This document shows positions 24,557-33,277 of a DNA stretch of 64,000 bases, piece by piece (position 1 is the stretch's first letter; every line of letters starts with the position of its first letter). This DNA comes from Vulcanimicrobiota bacterium (GTDB lineage: Bacteria; Vulcanimicrobiota; Vulcanimicrobiia; Vulcanimicrobiales; Vulcanimicrobiaceae). The notes beneath the pieces were generated by a model, which ran no database searches, had not been told where the DNA came from, and was given only the letters and a program-made list of their open reading frames with translations. Both the position numbers and the translations under genes were made by a program. The stretch is taken from positions 1 to 64,000 of the forward strand of contig DAIDHQ010000013.1 in the NCBI GenBank assembly GCA_027459645.1, given 5' to 3'.

Positions 24557-26614
24557 TTAGGAGGAAAGAACGAGCGCGCGCGTCGACGGCTGGCGCTCAA
24601 GAAGCGCCCGCAGACCGGCATGCTCCGGGGCGGTGAGCCGCGGGTCGCGCGCGAGCAGTTCTTCCGCCACCGTCCGCGCCTGCGCGTACACGTCGATGTC
24701 GCGAACGAGATCCGCGATCCACAAATCGGCCGCGCCCGACTGCGCCGTTCCGGCGAACTCGCCGGCGCCGCGCAGCCGCAAATCTTCTTCCGCAATGCGA
24801 AAGCCATCGGTCGATTCGGTGAGAATCCCGAGCCGCTCGCTTTCTACGTTGTCGTCGGGATAGACGAGGATGCAGAACGACTTCGCGGCGCCGCGGCCCA
24901 CGCGTCCGCGCAGTTGGTGCAGCTGTGCGAGACCGTAGCGCTGCGAATCGAGGATCACCATCACGCTCGCGTTGGGAACGTCGACGCCGACTTCGACGAC
25001 CGTCGTCGCGAGCAAGACGTCGATCTCGCCCCGCGCGAAGCGGCCCATCACGTCGTCTTTTTCGCGCGGCGTCATGCGGCCGTGTAAGAGCCCGAGCTGC
25101 AGGTCCGGAAAGACGTCGCCTTTCAATCGCTCCGCTTCGGCGACCACGCTCGTGAGTTCACTCTCTTCGTCGATCGCAGGCGCAACGATGTACGCTTGAT
25201 TGCCGCGGTCGACGTTCGCACGAACGAACGCGTACACGTCGTCCAAGCGGCTGGTTCGCACCGCGTAGGTTTCGATCGGCGTGCGCCCGGGCGGCAATTC
25301 GTCGATGACCGAAACGTCGAGATCGGCATAGACCGACTGCGCGAGCGTGCGCGGAATCGGCGTCGCCGTCATGTGCAACGTATGCGGAGCGGCGCCTTTT
25401 GCGCGCAGCCGGGCGCGCTGCTCCACGCCGAAGCGATGCTGTTCGTCGATCACCACCAATCCGAGCCGCGCAAAATCGACGCCTTCGGTCAAGAGCGCGT
25501 GGGTGCCGACGGCGACCGCGGCTTCGCCGCTGCCAATGCGAGAGACCGCCGCATTGCGCGCCTTCGCACCCTGACTGCCGAAGACGGCTTCGAGCGGGAT
25601 CCCGAAGGGCAGCAGCAACGGTGCGAGCTTGGCGGCGTGCTGCGATGCGAGAATTTCGGTCGGAGCCATTAGCGCCGACTGCACGCCGTTGCGTGCGGCG
25701 AGCACGATTGCCGCGGCAGCCACGAGCGTCTTTCCGCTGCCGACGTCGCCTTGCAGCAGCCGGTTCATCGGAACGTCGCGCGTCATGTCGCGCCAAATCT
25801 CGTCGATCGACCGGCGCTGAGCGCCGGTTAGCGGGAAGGGCAGCGCCGCTTGGAATTCGCCCATCAGCTCGGAGGGAATCTTGAGCGCATCGGCATCGTG
25901 TTCGCGTTCGCGCCCCATGCGGCGCAGTTTGGCAGACGCCGCGAGCACGAGAAATTCCGAGAAGATGAACCGCTCGCGCGCGCGTTGCGCCTCTTCCGGC
26001 GACGCCGGCGCGTGCACCATGCGATACGCGTCGCGCAACGAGCCGTATCCCCGGGCTTGCGAAATATCCGGCGGCAACGGATCTTCTTCCGTCAGCGACA
26101 ACAGTTGCGGGAGATTCTTCGCGACGACGCTCGCGATCTTGCGCGTGGTGAGTTCTTTGCTGCCGCGATAGATCGGCACCATCTCGCCGTGGTAGCTCTC
26201 CCCGTCGCGCAGTTGCGCGTAATGCGTGACGTTCACGATCGCGCCGGCAATCGTTCGCTCGACGCGCCCGCGCACGAAGAGCCGCATCCCTTCGCTGAAG
26301 CGGCCTATCACGTAACGGTTGCGCCCGATCCACTTCGCGATAAATTCGCCCGCGTCGTCGTGCAGGCCGACTTCGACGATCTCGAGCCCGCGCACGCGCC
26401 GTTCCTTGACGCGCGTGACGATGCCGACCGCGTTTTCTTCGCTGGCGCCGGTCGTCCCGAGCAGTCCCGAGGGCGTCGGAAAACGAAGATCGTCGTACCG
26501 AAACGGCAGGTAGTCGAGCAAATCGCGCGCGGTTTCGATGCCGAGTTCGCGAAAGAGCGGCGCGGATTTCGCGCCCACACCGCTGAGCGTTCCGATGCCG
26601 GCCTCCGGCGTCAT
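24557..26614 (-). CDS. recG: ATP-dependent DNA helicase RecG
   Basis: RecG remodels stalled forks and branched DNA. The 685-residue protein has an N-terminal wedge/OB domain, then the helicase motifs: Walker A QGDVGSGKTLVAAA, Walker B VIDEQHRFGVEQR, motif III MTATPIPRTLA, and motif VI (QLRGRVGRG). Length is in the normal range. Its ATG overlaps the panE stop (ATGA), so it is transcribed with panE and perhaps with the upstream tRNA-Gly and tRNA-Cys genes. Confidence 0.95.
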   Translation of the reverse strand: MTPEAGIGTLSGVGAKSAPLFRELGIETARDLLDYLPFRYDDLRFPTPSGLLGTTGASEENAVGIVTRVKERRVRGLEIVEVGLHDDAGEFIAKWIGRNRYVIGRFSEGMRLFVRGRVERTIAGAIVNVTHYAQLRDGESYHGEMVPIYRGSKELTTRKIASVVAKNLPQLLSLTEEDPLPPDISQARGYGSLRDAYRMVHAPASPEEAQRARERFIFSEFLVLAASAKLRRMGREREHDADALKIPSELMGEFQAALPFPLTGAQRRSIDEIWRDMTRDVPMNRLLQGDVGSGKTLVAAAAIVLAARNGVQSALMAPTEILASQHAAKLAPLLLPFGIPLEAVFGSQGAKARNAAVSRIGSGEAAVAVGTHALLTEGVDFARLGLVVIDEQHRFGVEQRARLRAKGAAPHTLHMTATPIPRTLAQSVYADLDVSVIDELPPGRTPIETYAVRTSRLDDVYAFVRANVDRGNQAYIVAPAIDEESELTSVVAEAERLKGDVFPDLQLGLLHGRMTPREKDDVMGRFARGEIDVLLATTVVEVGVDVPNASVMVILDSQRYGLAQLHQLRGRVGRGAAKSFCILVYPDDNVESERLGILTESTDGFRIAEEDLRLRGAGEFAGTAQSGAADLWIADLVRDIDVYAQARTVAEELLARDPRLTAPEHAGLRALLERQPSTRALVLSS

Positions 26615-27555
26615 GCCATAGCGCTCTCGCGCAGGCGCGCATACGCGCCGCGCAAGCGCGGCACCTCGACGTTCACGCGTTCGGCGAGTTCGATGACCGC
26701 GCCCACGATGGGATCGAGCTCCAACGGACGTCCGGCTTCGAGATCTTGAAGCATCGACGTCCGCACGTCGCTCAAACGCGCGGCAAGCTGCAGGCGAGCC
26801 TCCAGATCGACCTCACCTACGAGACCGAGCGCGCGGCCGACCGCCGCCGCTTCTTCCATCAACGCGCGCACTTCGCTTCGGACGTCGGGACGCGAAAGCA
26901 TCTGATGGATCGTCATGCGGTGCAGCGCGCTGACCGGATTCAAGCCGCAGTTGTTGACGAGTTTGAGCCACACGGTCGCGCGAATGTTCGGATCGATTTC
27001 GGGCGTTAATTCCGCGGCGCGCATCGCGGCCGCCAATGCTTCCACGCGTGTGCTGGTGCCGCCGTTCGGCGCGCCGAGAACGTAACGCATGCCGCCGCTT
27101 TGATGAATCTTTCCAGGTTCGGCGATATGCCCCGAGACGTGCACGACCGTGGCCACGATTCGCTCGTCGGGAAAGAGCGTGCCGATCGCTCCGCCGGGAT
27201 CGACAGATCGCAGCGGCGGCGTCCGCACAAACCAGAACGGCACGCCGTTTTGCAGGGTGACGATCGTTGCGTTACCGGATGCGAGCGAGCGGAGTTGCGG
27301 CACCAACTCGGGCCATTGATGCGCCTTGAAGGCGAGAAACACCGCATCGAAGCCGCCCAGCTCCCGAAGATCGGACGAGGCGCGTACGCGCGCGGTGAAG
27401 GCGCCGAGATCGCTGCGGAGGACGGTGATGCCGTGCGTACGGATGGCGTCGAGGTGGGCGCCGCGAGCGACGACGGCAACGTCTGCACCGGCGCGTGCGA
27501 GTGCCGCGGCGACGAAACCGCCGATTCCGCCTGCGCCCACGACCGCTATTCTCAT
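26611..27555 (-). CDS. panE: 2-dehydropantoate 2-reductase (ketopantoate reductase)
   Basis: An NADPH-dependent reductase of 314 residues that makes pantoate for coenzyme A. The Rossmann motif VVGAGGIGGFVAAALARAGA, the substrate-loop LQNGVP, the catalytic lysine in TVWLKLVNNCGLNPVSAL and the glutamate in LQDLEAGRPLELDPIVG are all present. The start lies 14 bases after the tRNA-Cys gene, pointing to co-transcription. ApbA-like paralogues with other substrates cannot be fully excluded. Confidence 0.88.
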   Translation of the reverse strand: MRIAVVGAGGIGGFVAAALARAGADVAVVARGAHLDAIRTHGITVLRSDLGAFTARVRASSDLRELGGFDAVFLAFKAHQWPELVPQLRSLASGNATIVTLQNGVPFWFVRTPPLRSVDPGGAIGTLFPDERIVATVVHVSGHIAEPGKIHQSGGMRYVLGAPNGGTSTRVEALAAAMRAAELTPEIDPNIRATVWLKLVNNCGLNPVSALHRMTIHQMLSRPDVRSEVRALMEEAAAVGRALGLVGEVDLEARLQLAARLSDVRTSMLQDLEAGRPLELDPIVGAVIELAERVNVEVPRLRGAYARLRESAMA

Positions 27556-27568
27556 GCTGAAATCTCTG

Positions 27569-27640
27569 AGGCGACGGGCAGATTCGAACTGCCGAATGGG
27601 GCTTTTGCAGAGCCCTGCCTTACCACTTGGCTACGTCGCC
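27569..27640 (-). tRNA. tRNA-Cys (GCA)
   Basis: A complete cloverleaf on the minus strand. The acceptor GGCGACG pairs with CGTCGCC, the anticodon stem GGGCT/AGCCC holds the loop CTGCAAA with anticodon GCA, and the T-arm is GGCAG-TTCGAAT-CTGCC. The discriminator base is U, the cysteine identity base. CCA is not encoded. Confidence 0.95.
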
Positions 27641-27720
27641 GCATGTCGAGTGCTTGTGCCTGATCGCACGACACACCTTGACCACTATTTGGCGGGATTG
27701 GTTTCCCTCGCGCCGATCTG

Positions 27721-27791
27721 AGCGGGTAGTGGGAATCGAACCCACGCGTCAACCTTGGGAAGGTCGCAGGCTACCATTACATCATACCCGC
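27721..27791 (-). tRNA. tRNA-Gly (CCC)
   Basis: Minus-strand tRNA. The acceptor GCGGGTA pairs with TACCCGC, the anticodon stem CGACC/GGTTG holds loop TTCCCAA with anticodon CCC, and the T-arm is GTGGG-TTCGATT-CCCAC. The D-stem is imperfect (one mismatch and wobble pairs). No encoded CCA. It lies upstream of tRNA-Cys on the same strand. Confidence 0.9.
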
Positions 27792-27854
27792 ATCCATCAG
27801 CCGCCGCCCTTTCGTTGCAGGCACATACCCGTCCTGTGTTCGAACCGTTCAAGC

Positions 27855-28646
27855 GTGACGTGGGTTTATGCCCTTCCCCTCTGGGCAGCAGGTGTTGCAT
27901 TTATCGGCGGAGTCTCGGTCCTTTCGGCCGCAGGCCTGCTGCTGGTGCGCAAGCTCTACCCCAAGGGGGACAAGATTACGCACAACGACGTCGCGGGCCC
28001 GATCATGACCACGATCGGCACGGTGCTTGCCGTACTGTTGACGTTCATGGTCGTCGCGATGTGGCAGGAGTACGACGCCGCAGCGCAAGTGGCCTCACAC
28101 GAAGCGGGCGAGCTCGCCGACGTCTATCACGATTCGTTTGCGCTGCCGGACGGCACGGGGAAGCCGATCCGAGCCGACATCTTGCGATATCTTCATCTGA
28201 CGGTTTACGACGAATGGCCGCTGATGCGCAGCGGGCACTTTAGCTCGACGGCCAACGACCTTGGGCACGACATCGTCAATCGCGTTCAGGAGATCGTCCC
28301 AAACTCGATGGCAACGCAGAACATCCAATCCGACGCCCTGCACCACGTTCACGGCTTTCTGGACGCGCGACGGTCGCGGCTCTTCAATAACGAGCAGTCG
28401 GTTCCGCCGCTGATTTGGACGATGATGCTGCTGGTCGCGGCCATTACGATCTCCTCTTCGTATTTCTTCCGCGTCACGAACGTGCGCGCGCACATGTTAA
28501 TGTGCGTGGCGCTCGGTGCGGTGGTCGGCGCGACGTTTCTGATGATCGCCGAGCTGGATCTTCCCTTCCGCGGTCCGCTCCAAATTTCGCCCGCGGCGTT
28601 CGCCGATCAGAGCGTGAAGCTGCCGAAAGTCAACGGGCACGTCTAA
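27855..28646 (+). CDS. DUF4239-type integral membrane protein
   Basis: A 263-residue protein with two membrane segments at the N-terminus (LWAAGVAFIGGVSVLSAAGL, then MTTIGTVLAVLLTFMVVAMW), a soluble middle, and two more at the C-terminus (WTMMLLVAAITISSSYFF, MCVALGAVVGATFLMIAEL). This layout fits DUF4239 (bestrophin-like) proteins of unknown role. The GTG at 27855 is chosen because upstream in-frame codons run through the antisense strand of tRNA-Gly. No clear ribosome binding site. Confidence 0.7.
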   Translation: MTWVYALPLWAAGVAFIGGVSVLSAAGLLLVRKLYPKGDKITHNDVAGPIMTTIGTVLAVLLTFMVVAMWQEYDAAAQVASHEAGELADVYHDSFALPDGTGKPIRADILRYLHLTVYDEWPLMRSGHFSSTANDLGHDIVNRVQEIVPNSMATQNIQSDALHHVHGFLDARRSRLFNNEQSVPPLIWTMMLLVAAITISSSYFFRVTNVRAHMLMCVALGAVVGATFLMIAELDLPFRGPLQISPAAFADQSVKLPKVNGHV

Positions 28647-28649
28647 GCC

Positions 28650-29273
28650 CTAGCCGTTGAGGATATTGATCGACCGCGCCAGCACGACGGCGACGGTTGC
28701 AAACGATATCAACGATTCGATCAGCATCAGCATCTTCGCCAAACGCGTCAGAGGCATCACGTCGGTCGGGCTGAACGCGAGCGCATTCGTGAACGAGACG
28801 TAGAGATAGTCGAGATAGAGCGGTTTCCACGACGGTGGTATGCTGCTCGGATTGGTATCCTTCAGCGCTAATTGCGGAAAGAGAAAATCCGGATAGCCCG
28901 ATTCCCTATCGATCTCCCAGAACCACAAGCTAAAGACGATGACGTTGGTCAGCCAAATGAGGGAACCGGCACGTAAGAGATCGACGGCGCCGACACCATG
29001 CGCGAGCTTGCGAGCGCCGGTGAGATCTAAGATCAGCAGCACGACGGATGCAAGATTGAACACGTTCATGATCGCGATCAGCGTCACGGAGAACGCGCGA
29101 TTCAACCGAAGGTTCATGCGCCGGCCAACGAAAAGCAACGGCAAGAGCAGCACCAGCACGAGCGCCGCCACGACCCAGTACGGCCCGAGCGTCAGCTTCT
29201 GCGGCAGCCGGGCCGATAGGAAGAGCGCCACGATGATGGCGACGGCCGCCTGGTAGCGGGAATCGAACTTCAC
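28650..29273 (-). CDS. Multi-pass membrane protein with ion-channel-like C-terminus
   Basis: A 207-residue protein with about five membrane helices. The segment PLYLDYLYVSFTNALAFSPT followed by MPLTRLAKMLMLIESLISFA recalls the pore-loop and last helix of two-TM potassium channels, but the selectivity sequence is not canonical. The same motif occurs in many uncharacterised bacterial proteins. It starts at GTG and ends four bases from the convergent DUF4239 gene. Function unknown. Confidence 0.65.
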   Translation of the reverse strand: MKFDSRYQAAVAIIVALFLSARLPQKLTLGPYWVVAALVLVLLLPLLFVGRRMNLRLNRAFSVTLIAIMNVFNLASVVLLILDLTGARKLAHGVGAVDLLRAGSLIWLTNVIVFSLWFWEIDRESGYPDFLFPQLALKDTNPSSIPPSWKPLYLDYLYVSFTNALAFSPTDVMPLTRLAKMLMLIESLISFATVAVVLARSINILNG

Positions 29274-29326
29274 GCCCGGCGATTTCGCCCAGCAACCTCG
29301 ACGTACCGCTTCGCGTTCTAGGCGGT

Positions 29327-29677
29327 ATGGCTACCGATTTTCGAGACGGAACGTCGTTTCCGCGCCGTGGGAGGGAACCGCTCGGCGATGCCCTCTGGCT
29401 TGCGCGCGTGTTCGACAAGGCGCGCGCCGCGGCGGCGGGGACGATCCACGACTACATCTATCCGTGTCCCATGGACAAAGGCGTGATGGAACGCTGGGGC
29501 ATCACGCCCGCGGAGTTCGACGCCGCAATCAAGGATCACCAGACGGATCAGGCTATTCGCGCCTGGCTCGCCGAACGGTCCTCGCCGGATCGCGTGCGCG
29601 CGGCCAACGAATGGCTTCTCAAAGAGAAGCACGAGAATCTCGACCGACAAGACGCCGAAGAGGGAGCAGCGGTTTGA
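29327..29677 (+). CDS. DUF5069 family protein
   Basis: A 116-residue soluble protein with the DUF5069 signature: PRRGREPLGDALWLARVFDK followed by GTIHDYIYPCPMDKGVMERW. The biochemical role of DUF5069 is not established to my knowledge. Its TGA overlaps the TTG start of the next gene (TTGA), tying it to a dienelactone hydrolase-like enzyme. Confidence 0.78.
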   Translation: MATDFRDGTSFPRRGREPLGDALWLARVFDKARAAAAGTIHDYIYPCPMDKGVMERWGITPAEFDAAIKDHQTDQAIRAWLAERSSPDRVRAANEWLLKEKHENLDRQDAEEGAAV

Positions 29678-30363
29678 ACCAAACGATCGAATTCACCCGG
29701 CCCGACGGGAAAAAAGCGCCGGGCTATTATGTCGCGCCGGAGCACGCCGACGGCGCGCCGGGCCTGGTGCTCATCGAAGAGTGGTGGGGTGTTACCGACC
29801 ACATGAAACGCCTCGCCGAACGCTTTGCGAAAAACGGATTTCGCGTGATCGTACCCGATCTCTATCGCGGCCGCACGGCTGCGGTCGGCGACGAAGCGAA
29901 CCACTTGATGGAGGGGCTGGATTTCGGCGACGCCGCGACGCAAGACGTACGCGGCGCGGCGCAATATCTGCTCTCGAGCGGCTCTGCAAAAGTCGGCGTG
30001 ATGGGCTTTTGCATGGGAGGCGCGCTAACGCTGCTCGCAGCGATGTACGATCCGGAATTCTCCGCTGCCGTAACCTTCTACGGTTTTCCTCCGCCCGAAG
30101 CGGGCGATCTCGGAGCGATCAAGATTCCGGTGCAAGGCCATTGGGGCGAACGCGACTCGTTCTTCGGGATGGACCGCGTCAACGATATCGAGAAGCGCTT
30201 TAAAGAAATCGGCGTACCGTACGAATTCCATCGTTACGATGCGGAGCACGGCTTCAACAATCCAAACGAACAGGGAAACTCCGGATTAGGGCATTATCAC
30301 GAAGAGCATTCGGAACGCTCCCTGCATCGCGCCAACGACTTCTTGAAGAAGCACTTGGCGTAA
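29674..30363 (+). CDS. Dienelactone hydrolase family protein
   Basis: A 229-residue alpha/beta hydrolase. The catalytic triad is Cys in GFCMGG, Asp in WGERDSFF and His in AEHGFNNP, the cysteine nucleophile being the family mark. The TTG at 29674 overlaps the DUF5069 stop as TTGA and is preceded by GAGGGAG, which decides the start. Substrate unknown; members hydrolyse dienelactones or other lactones and esters. Confidence 0.85.
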   Translation: MNQTIEFTRPDGKKAPGYYVAPEHADGAPGLVLIEEWWGVTDHMKRLAERFAKNGFRVIVPDLYRGRTAAVGDEANHLMEGLDFGDAATQDVRGAAQYLLSSGSAKVGVMGFCMGGALTLLAAMYDPEFSAAVTFYGFPPPEAGDLGAIKIPVQGHWGERDSFFGMDRVNDIEKRFKEIGVPYEFHRYDAEHGFNNPNEQGNSGLGHYHEEHSERSLHRANDFLKKHLA

Positions 30364-30375
30364 CGCTCTTCCCGC

Positions 30376-31194
30376 TTAGTGCGAGAAGAGCGTACCGGCG
30401 TTGACGGGGGCGCTGCGAAGCGCTCCCTGTTCCAATCCCCATTTCTTCAAAAGGCGATCGTACGTTCCGTCGGCGATGACGCCCGCGAGCGCTGCGACGA
30501 TACGCGAGCGTAACTGCGCGTTGCCTTTTTTCAGCGCGATGCCGTAGGGCACGAGATCGAACTGCCGCCCGGCGACGATGTACTTGTGATCGTTGGTCTT
30601 CGCGAGGTAGGCCACCACCGGAAAGTCGGTGACGTGGACGTCGGATTTGCCGGAAGCGAAGTTTTTGAACGCGGCGTCGTCGGTTGGAAACGACATGATG
30701 TCGATCGCGCCCAGACCGAGCTGTTTGCAGCGCTTCGACTGGTCGTCCAGGGCCGCTTCTTGGGACGTACCCTTCTGCACATCGACCTTCAGGCCGCACA
30801 ACGCCCCCAAATTAAAGACGTGGTGCGGATTACCGGCCGGTACCAGCATGCCGCTGCCCGCGAGCAGATAGTCGACGAAATCGACCTTTGCCTCGCGCTG
30901 ACGCGTATCCGACAGTGCCGAAATCGCAAAAGCGAACGTCCCCTTTTGCACCGACGGGATTAAATCGTCGAAGGTGTGGTTCTGAATGGCGATCGGTTCG
31001 CCGAGCTTCTGCGCGATCGCATTGGCGAGATCGATATCGAATCCGCGCATCTGATGCGACGCGCCATAGAATTCGAGCGGCGCATATGAAACGTCGGAAC
31101 CCACCCTCAAATCGGTCGCAGCCGAGACGGAGAGTCCGAGAGAAAGTACACCAGCGAGCAGCAGCGCGCCCGTCTGAAAGAAACGACGGCTCAT
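30376..31194 (-). CDS. Orphan ABC transporter substrate-binding protein (family 3, amino acid type)
   Basis: A 272-residue periplasmic binding protein. The signal peptide (FFQTGALLLAGVLSLGLSVSAA) is followed by the family-3 pattern LRVGSDVSYAPLEFYG, QMRGFDIDLANAIAQKLGE and VDFVDYLLAGSGMLV. Such proteins bind polar amino acids. No permease or ATPase gene lies in the window beside it, so it must serve a transporter elsewhere or act as a sensor. It is downstream of tRNA-Phe on the same strand. Confidence 0.85.
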   Translation of the reverse strand: MSRRFFQTGALLLAGVLSLGLSVSAATDLRVGSDVSYAPLEFYGASHQMRGFDIDLANAIAQKLGEPIAIQNHTFDDLIPSVQKGTFAFAISALSDTRQREAKVDFVDYLLAGSGMLVPAGNPHHVFNLGALCGLKVDVQKGTSQEAALDDQSKRCKQLGLGAIDIMSFPTDDAAFKNFASGKSDVHVTDFPVVAYLAKTNDHKYIVAGRQFDLVPYGIALKKGNAQLRSRIVAALAGVIADGTYDRLLKKWGLEQGALRSAPVNAGTLFSH

Positions 31195-31244
31195 GGAAGC
31201 GTTATCGGCCGTAGGCAAGCGCTTCGCCACTTGAGGAAATGAGA

Positions 31245-31320
31245 TGGTGCCAAGGGCCGGAATCGAACCGGCGACACCGCACTTTTCAGGCGCGTGCTCT
31301 ACCAACTGAGCTACCTTGGC
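31245..31320 (-). tRNA. tRNA-Phe (GAA)
   Basis: Minus-strand tRNA with encoded CCA. The acceptor GCCAAGG pairs with CCTTGGC, the anticodon stem CGCGC/GTGCG carries loop CTGAAAA with anticodon GAA, and the T-arm is GCCGG-TTCGATT-CCGGC. Discriminator A fits phenylalanine. Confidence 0.95.
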
Positions 31321-31369
31321 ACGTGGCGACCGACCCTCGTTCGCGGGTGGCGCCGCGGCTCCTCTCACC

Positions 31370-32032
31370 TCACGGGCTAAAGGTAACGGTGAAGAGATAG
31401 CTTCCACCCGTCGGCACGCAGTTGACGATTGCTGCGCTGTACGTCGACGCGCGCGCCGCCTGAAGCGCCGCCCGATCCAGCAGCATGTTCCCTGCGGATT
31501 CGAAGATCTTCGTCGCTTCAACAGCTCCGTTCGCGGCGAGCGTCACTTCGACTTTTGCCGTACCGCTTGCACCGTCGGCACCGTCGGGCGTTTGCGCTTC
31601 CATCACGTTCATGGCCGATGCGGGGACGTTCGGGTTCGCACACGCAGGTTTCGGCGTTCCGGTCGGTGCCGCGCTTGGGGCCGACGTTGCATTCGCGATC
31701 GTGCCTGGGCCGAGGCCGGTGCCCGGGCCGCTCGTCGCGCGCGGCTCGGGCGGTACCGAGTGAGCATCGGGCCGATTGTGCGTGTGCGGAACGCGCGGAC
31801 GCGGAATTGCGGCCACGGCCGTTTTCGGGGGCGCTTTCACGGGCGGCGCCGGCTTCGGTGTGGGCGTAGGCGGAGGCGGCGTAGGGACGATATCGACCGT
31901 CATGACGGGCGGCGTCGGGGCGGGTTTTGCTTCGATGGGCCGCACATTACGAGCTGCGAAGATCAACACCAAATGCAGCGCGAGCGAACCCGCGATAGCA
32001 TAGGTCAGAATGCGATTGCCGTTGCGCTTCAT
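31370..32032 (-). CDS. TonB-like energy transducer
   Basis: A 220-residue protein: one N-terminal membrane helix (ILTYAIAGSLALHLVLIFAA), a long Pro/Ala/Thr-rich periplasm-spanning section (IVPTPPPPTPTPKPAPPVKA), and a C-terminal TonB domain (AKVEVTLAANGAVEATKIFES, then AALQAARASTYSAAI). It should link inner-membrane energy to outer-membrane receptors, but no exbB, exbD or receptor gene lies in the window. Two cysteines in the linker (PACANPN) and C-terminal domain (NCVPTG) may bond. I start at the ATG at 32032 rather than 32047, which places the arginine directly before the helix. Confidence 0.8.
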   Translation of the reverse strand: MKRNGNRILTYAIAGSLALHLVLIFAARNVRPIEAKPAPTPPVMTVDIVPTPPPPTPTPKPAPPVKAPPKTAVAAIPRPRVPHTHNRPDAHSVPPEPRATSGPGTGLGPGTIANATSAPSAAPTGTPKPACANPNVPASAMNVMEAQTPDGADGASGTAKVEVTLAANGAVEATKIFESAGNMLLDRAALQAARASTYSAAIVNCVPTGGSYLFTVTFSP

Positions 32033-32097
32033 GCACGTGCAATGCAAGAGCGCCCAAGCTTGTGACGACGCTTGCGCGTGTCACAATCGGTGTGATA

Positions 32098-32460
32098 CTA
32101 CGGCTTACGAACGATGTAGACGCTTTGTCCGGGCTGTTCGATGGTAAAGACCTCGTCCGGACGCGGATCTTTCACATGCGTCGGCGTCGGCGTCGTGCCG
32201 TGGTAGCACGCGTCCCCGCTCAGGAACAGACTATACGTTCCCTTGGGAAGCGCCGCGTACTTGAAGACATACTGTTTTTTGGACTCGATCCGCTCGCGTC
32301 CGATGGAGATCGGGCTCCCCTGGTTGCGATACGCCTTGACGTCGATCGTATAGCAAATCGACGTATTATTGTGAACGACGACCGTGCTGGCGGCGGCGGC
32401 CGCTATCGCCGAGAGGAAGGCAACGGCAAGGATCAGGGCCGAGAACGTGAGGCGCTTCAT
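32098..32460 (-). CDS. Small exported protein of unknown function
   Basis: A 120-residue protein with a clear signal peptide (LTFSALILAVAFLSAIAAAA). The mature domain is beta-rich with two cysteines (ICYTIDV and DACYHG) and a Gly/Tyr pattern (ALPKGTYSLFLSGDACYHG). A perfect GGAGG precedes the ATG at 32460. It lies 65 bases downstream of tonB on the same strand side and upstream of the tRNA-Asp terminator. Function unknown. Confidence 0.72.
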   Translation of the reverse strand: MKRLTFSALILAVAFLSAIAAAAASTVVVHNNTSICYTIDVKAYRNQGSPISIGRERIESKKQYVFKYAALPKGTYSLFLSGDACYHGTTPTPTHVKDPRPDEVFTIEQPGQSVYIVRKP

Positions 32461-32549
32461 GATCGGACCTCCGTATGGTCGCTGAGAGCCTTCGCCTAGA
32501 AGGAGCGTCCCCCCGCTCGTAAACCGCGGTATACATGCCGCATACATAA

Positions 32550-32579
32550 AGAAGAGCCCCGAACGATCGGGGCTCTTCT
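32550..32579 (-). terminator. Terminator of the tRNA-Val/tRNA-Asp transcript
   Basis: A perfect 13-bp stem (AGAAGAGCCCCGA and its complement) with an ACGA loop region. On the minus strand it follows tRNA-Asp by seven bases and is followed by TTTATG, a typical intrinsic terminator for the two-tRNA transcript. Confidence 0.85.
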
Positions 32580-32586
32580 ATTCAAA

Positions 32587-32663
32587 TGGCGACGCTGATG
32601 GGGCTCGAACCCACGACCTCCGCCGTGACAGGGCGGCGCTCTAACCAACTGAGCTACAGCGCC
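32587..32663 (-). tRNA. tRNA-Asp (GTC)
   Basis: Minus-strand tRNA with encoded CCA. The acceptor GGCGCTG pairs with CAGCGTC (one G-U), the anticodon stem CCGCC/GGCGG holds loop CTGTCAC with anticodon GTC, and discriminator G73 fits aspartate. The T-arm is GTGGG-TTCGAGC-CCCAT. Confidence 0.95.
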
Positions 32664-32684
32664 ATCGCCGTTTTTCGGGACCTA

Positions 32685-32759
32685 TGGTGGGCACGGTTGG
32701 GATTGAACCAACGACCCCCCGCGTGTGAAGCGGATGCTCTCCCACTGAGCTACGCGCCC
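32685..32759 (-). tRNA. tRNA-Val (CAC)
   Basis: Minus-strand tRNA with encoded CCA. The acceptor GGGCGCG pairs with CGTGCCC, the anticodon stem TCCGC/GCGGG holds loop TTCACAC with anticodon CAC, and the T-arm is GTTGG-TTCAATC-CCAAC. It lies 21 bases upstream of tRNA-Asp, and both end at one terminator. Confidence 0.95.
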
Positions 32760-32845
32760 GAAGCCCAACCTCGATTGGACAAGGTCGGAGTTTATCCTAT
32801 CGGCGGCATGTTGTCCAGCGCCTAGAGTAGAATCCCGGCCTCCGC

Positions 32846-33277
32846 ATGCTCGAAGGGTTTCCTCTCGTTTCGCGCTTCACCGTCCCGTTCGCCGACGTGG
32901 ACATGATGCAACACGTGAACAACGTCGCGTACATCCGGTGGTGCGAGATGATGCGCGCCGAGTACTTCGCTCGCGTCATGCACGTGCCGATCAACAGCGA
33001 ACGCGGCATGATCCAGGCCAATATCTTCTTCACCTACGAACGCGAGCTTCACTATCGGGACGCTGTGGTGATCGGCATCAAGATCTCGCGCATCGGCAAC
33101 AAGTCCTGGGATTTCGCCTACGAGATCTGGAGCGAGACCGCAAACGCGCGGGCGGCGCACGGCACGACGACCGTCGTCGCATTCGATTTCATCAATAAGC
33201 GCACCATCGCCGTTCCGGACGAATGGCGGGATGCGATTGCCGCATTTGAAACGGGGCCGCAACAGGAGTTCATTTGA
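32846..33277 (+). CDS. Hotdog-fold acyl-CoA thioesterase (4HBT/YbgC-like)
   Basis: A 143-residue hotdog thioesterase. The family signature VPFADVDMMQHVNNVAYIRW carries the catalytic Asp and the His-Val-Asn-Asn motif. It hydrolyses acyl-CoA or acyl-ACP; YbgC relatives act on short or hydroxybenzoyl substrates. Its TGA shares a base with the ATG of the next gene (TGATG), with an AGGAG upstream, so the two are coupled. Confidence 0.87.
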   Translation: MLEGFPLVSRFTVPFADVDMMQHVNNVAYIRWCEMMRAEYFARVMHVPINSERGMIQANIFFTYERELHYRDAVVIGIKISRIGNKSWDFAYEIWSETANARAAHGTTTVVAFDFINKRTIAVPDEWRDAIAAFETGPQQEFI

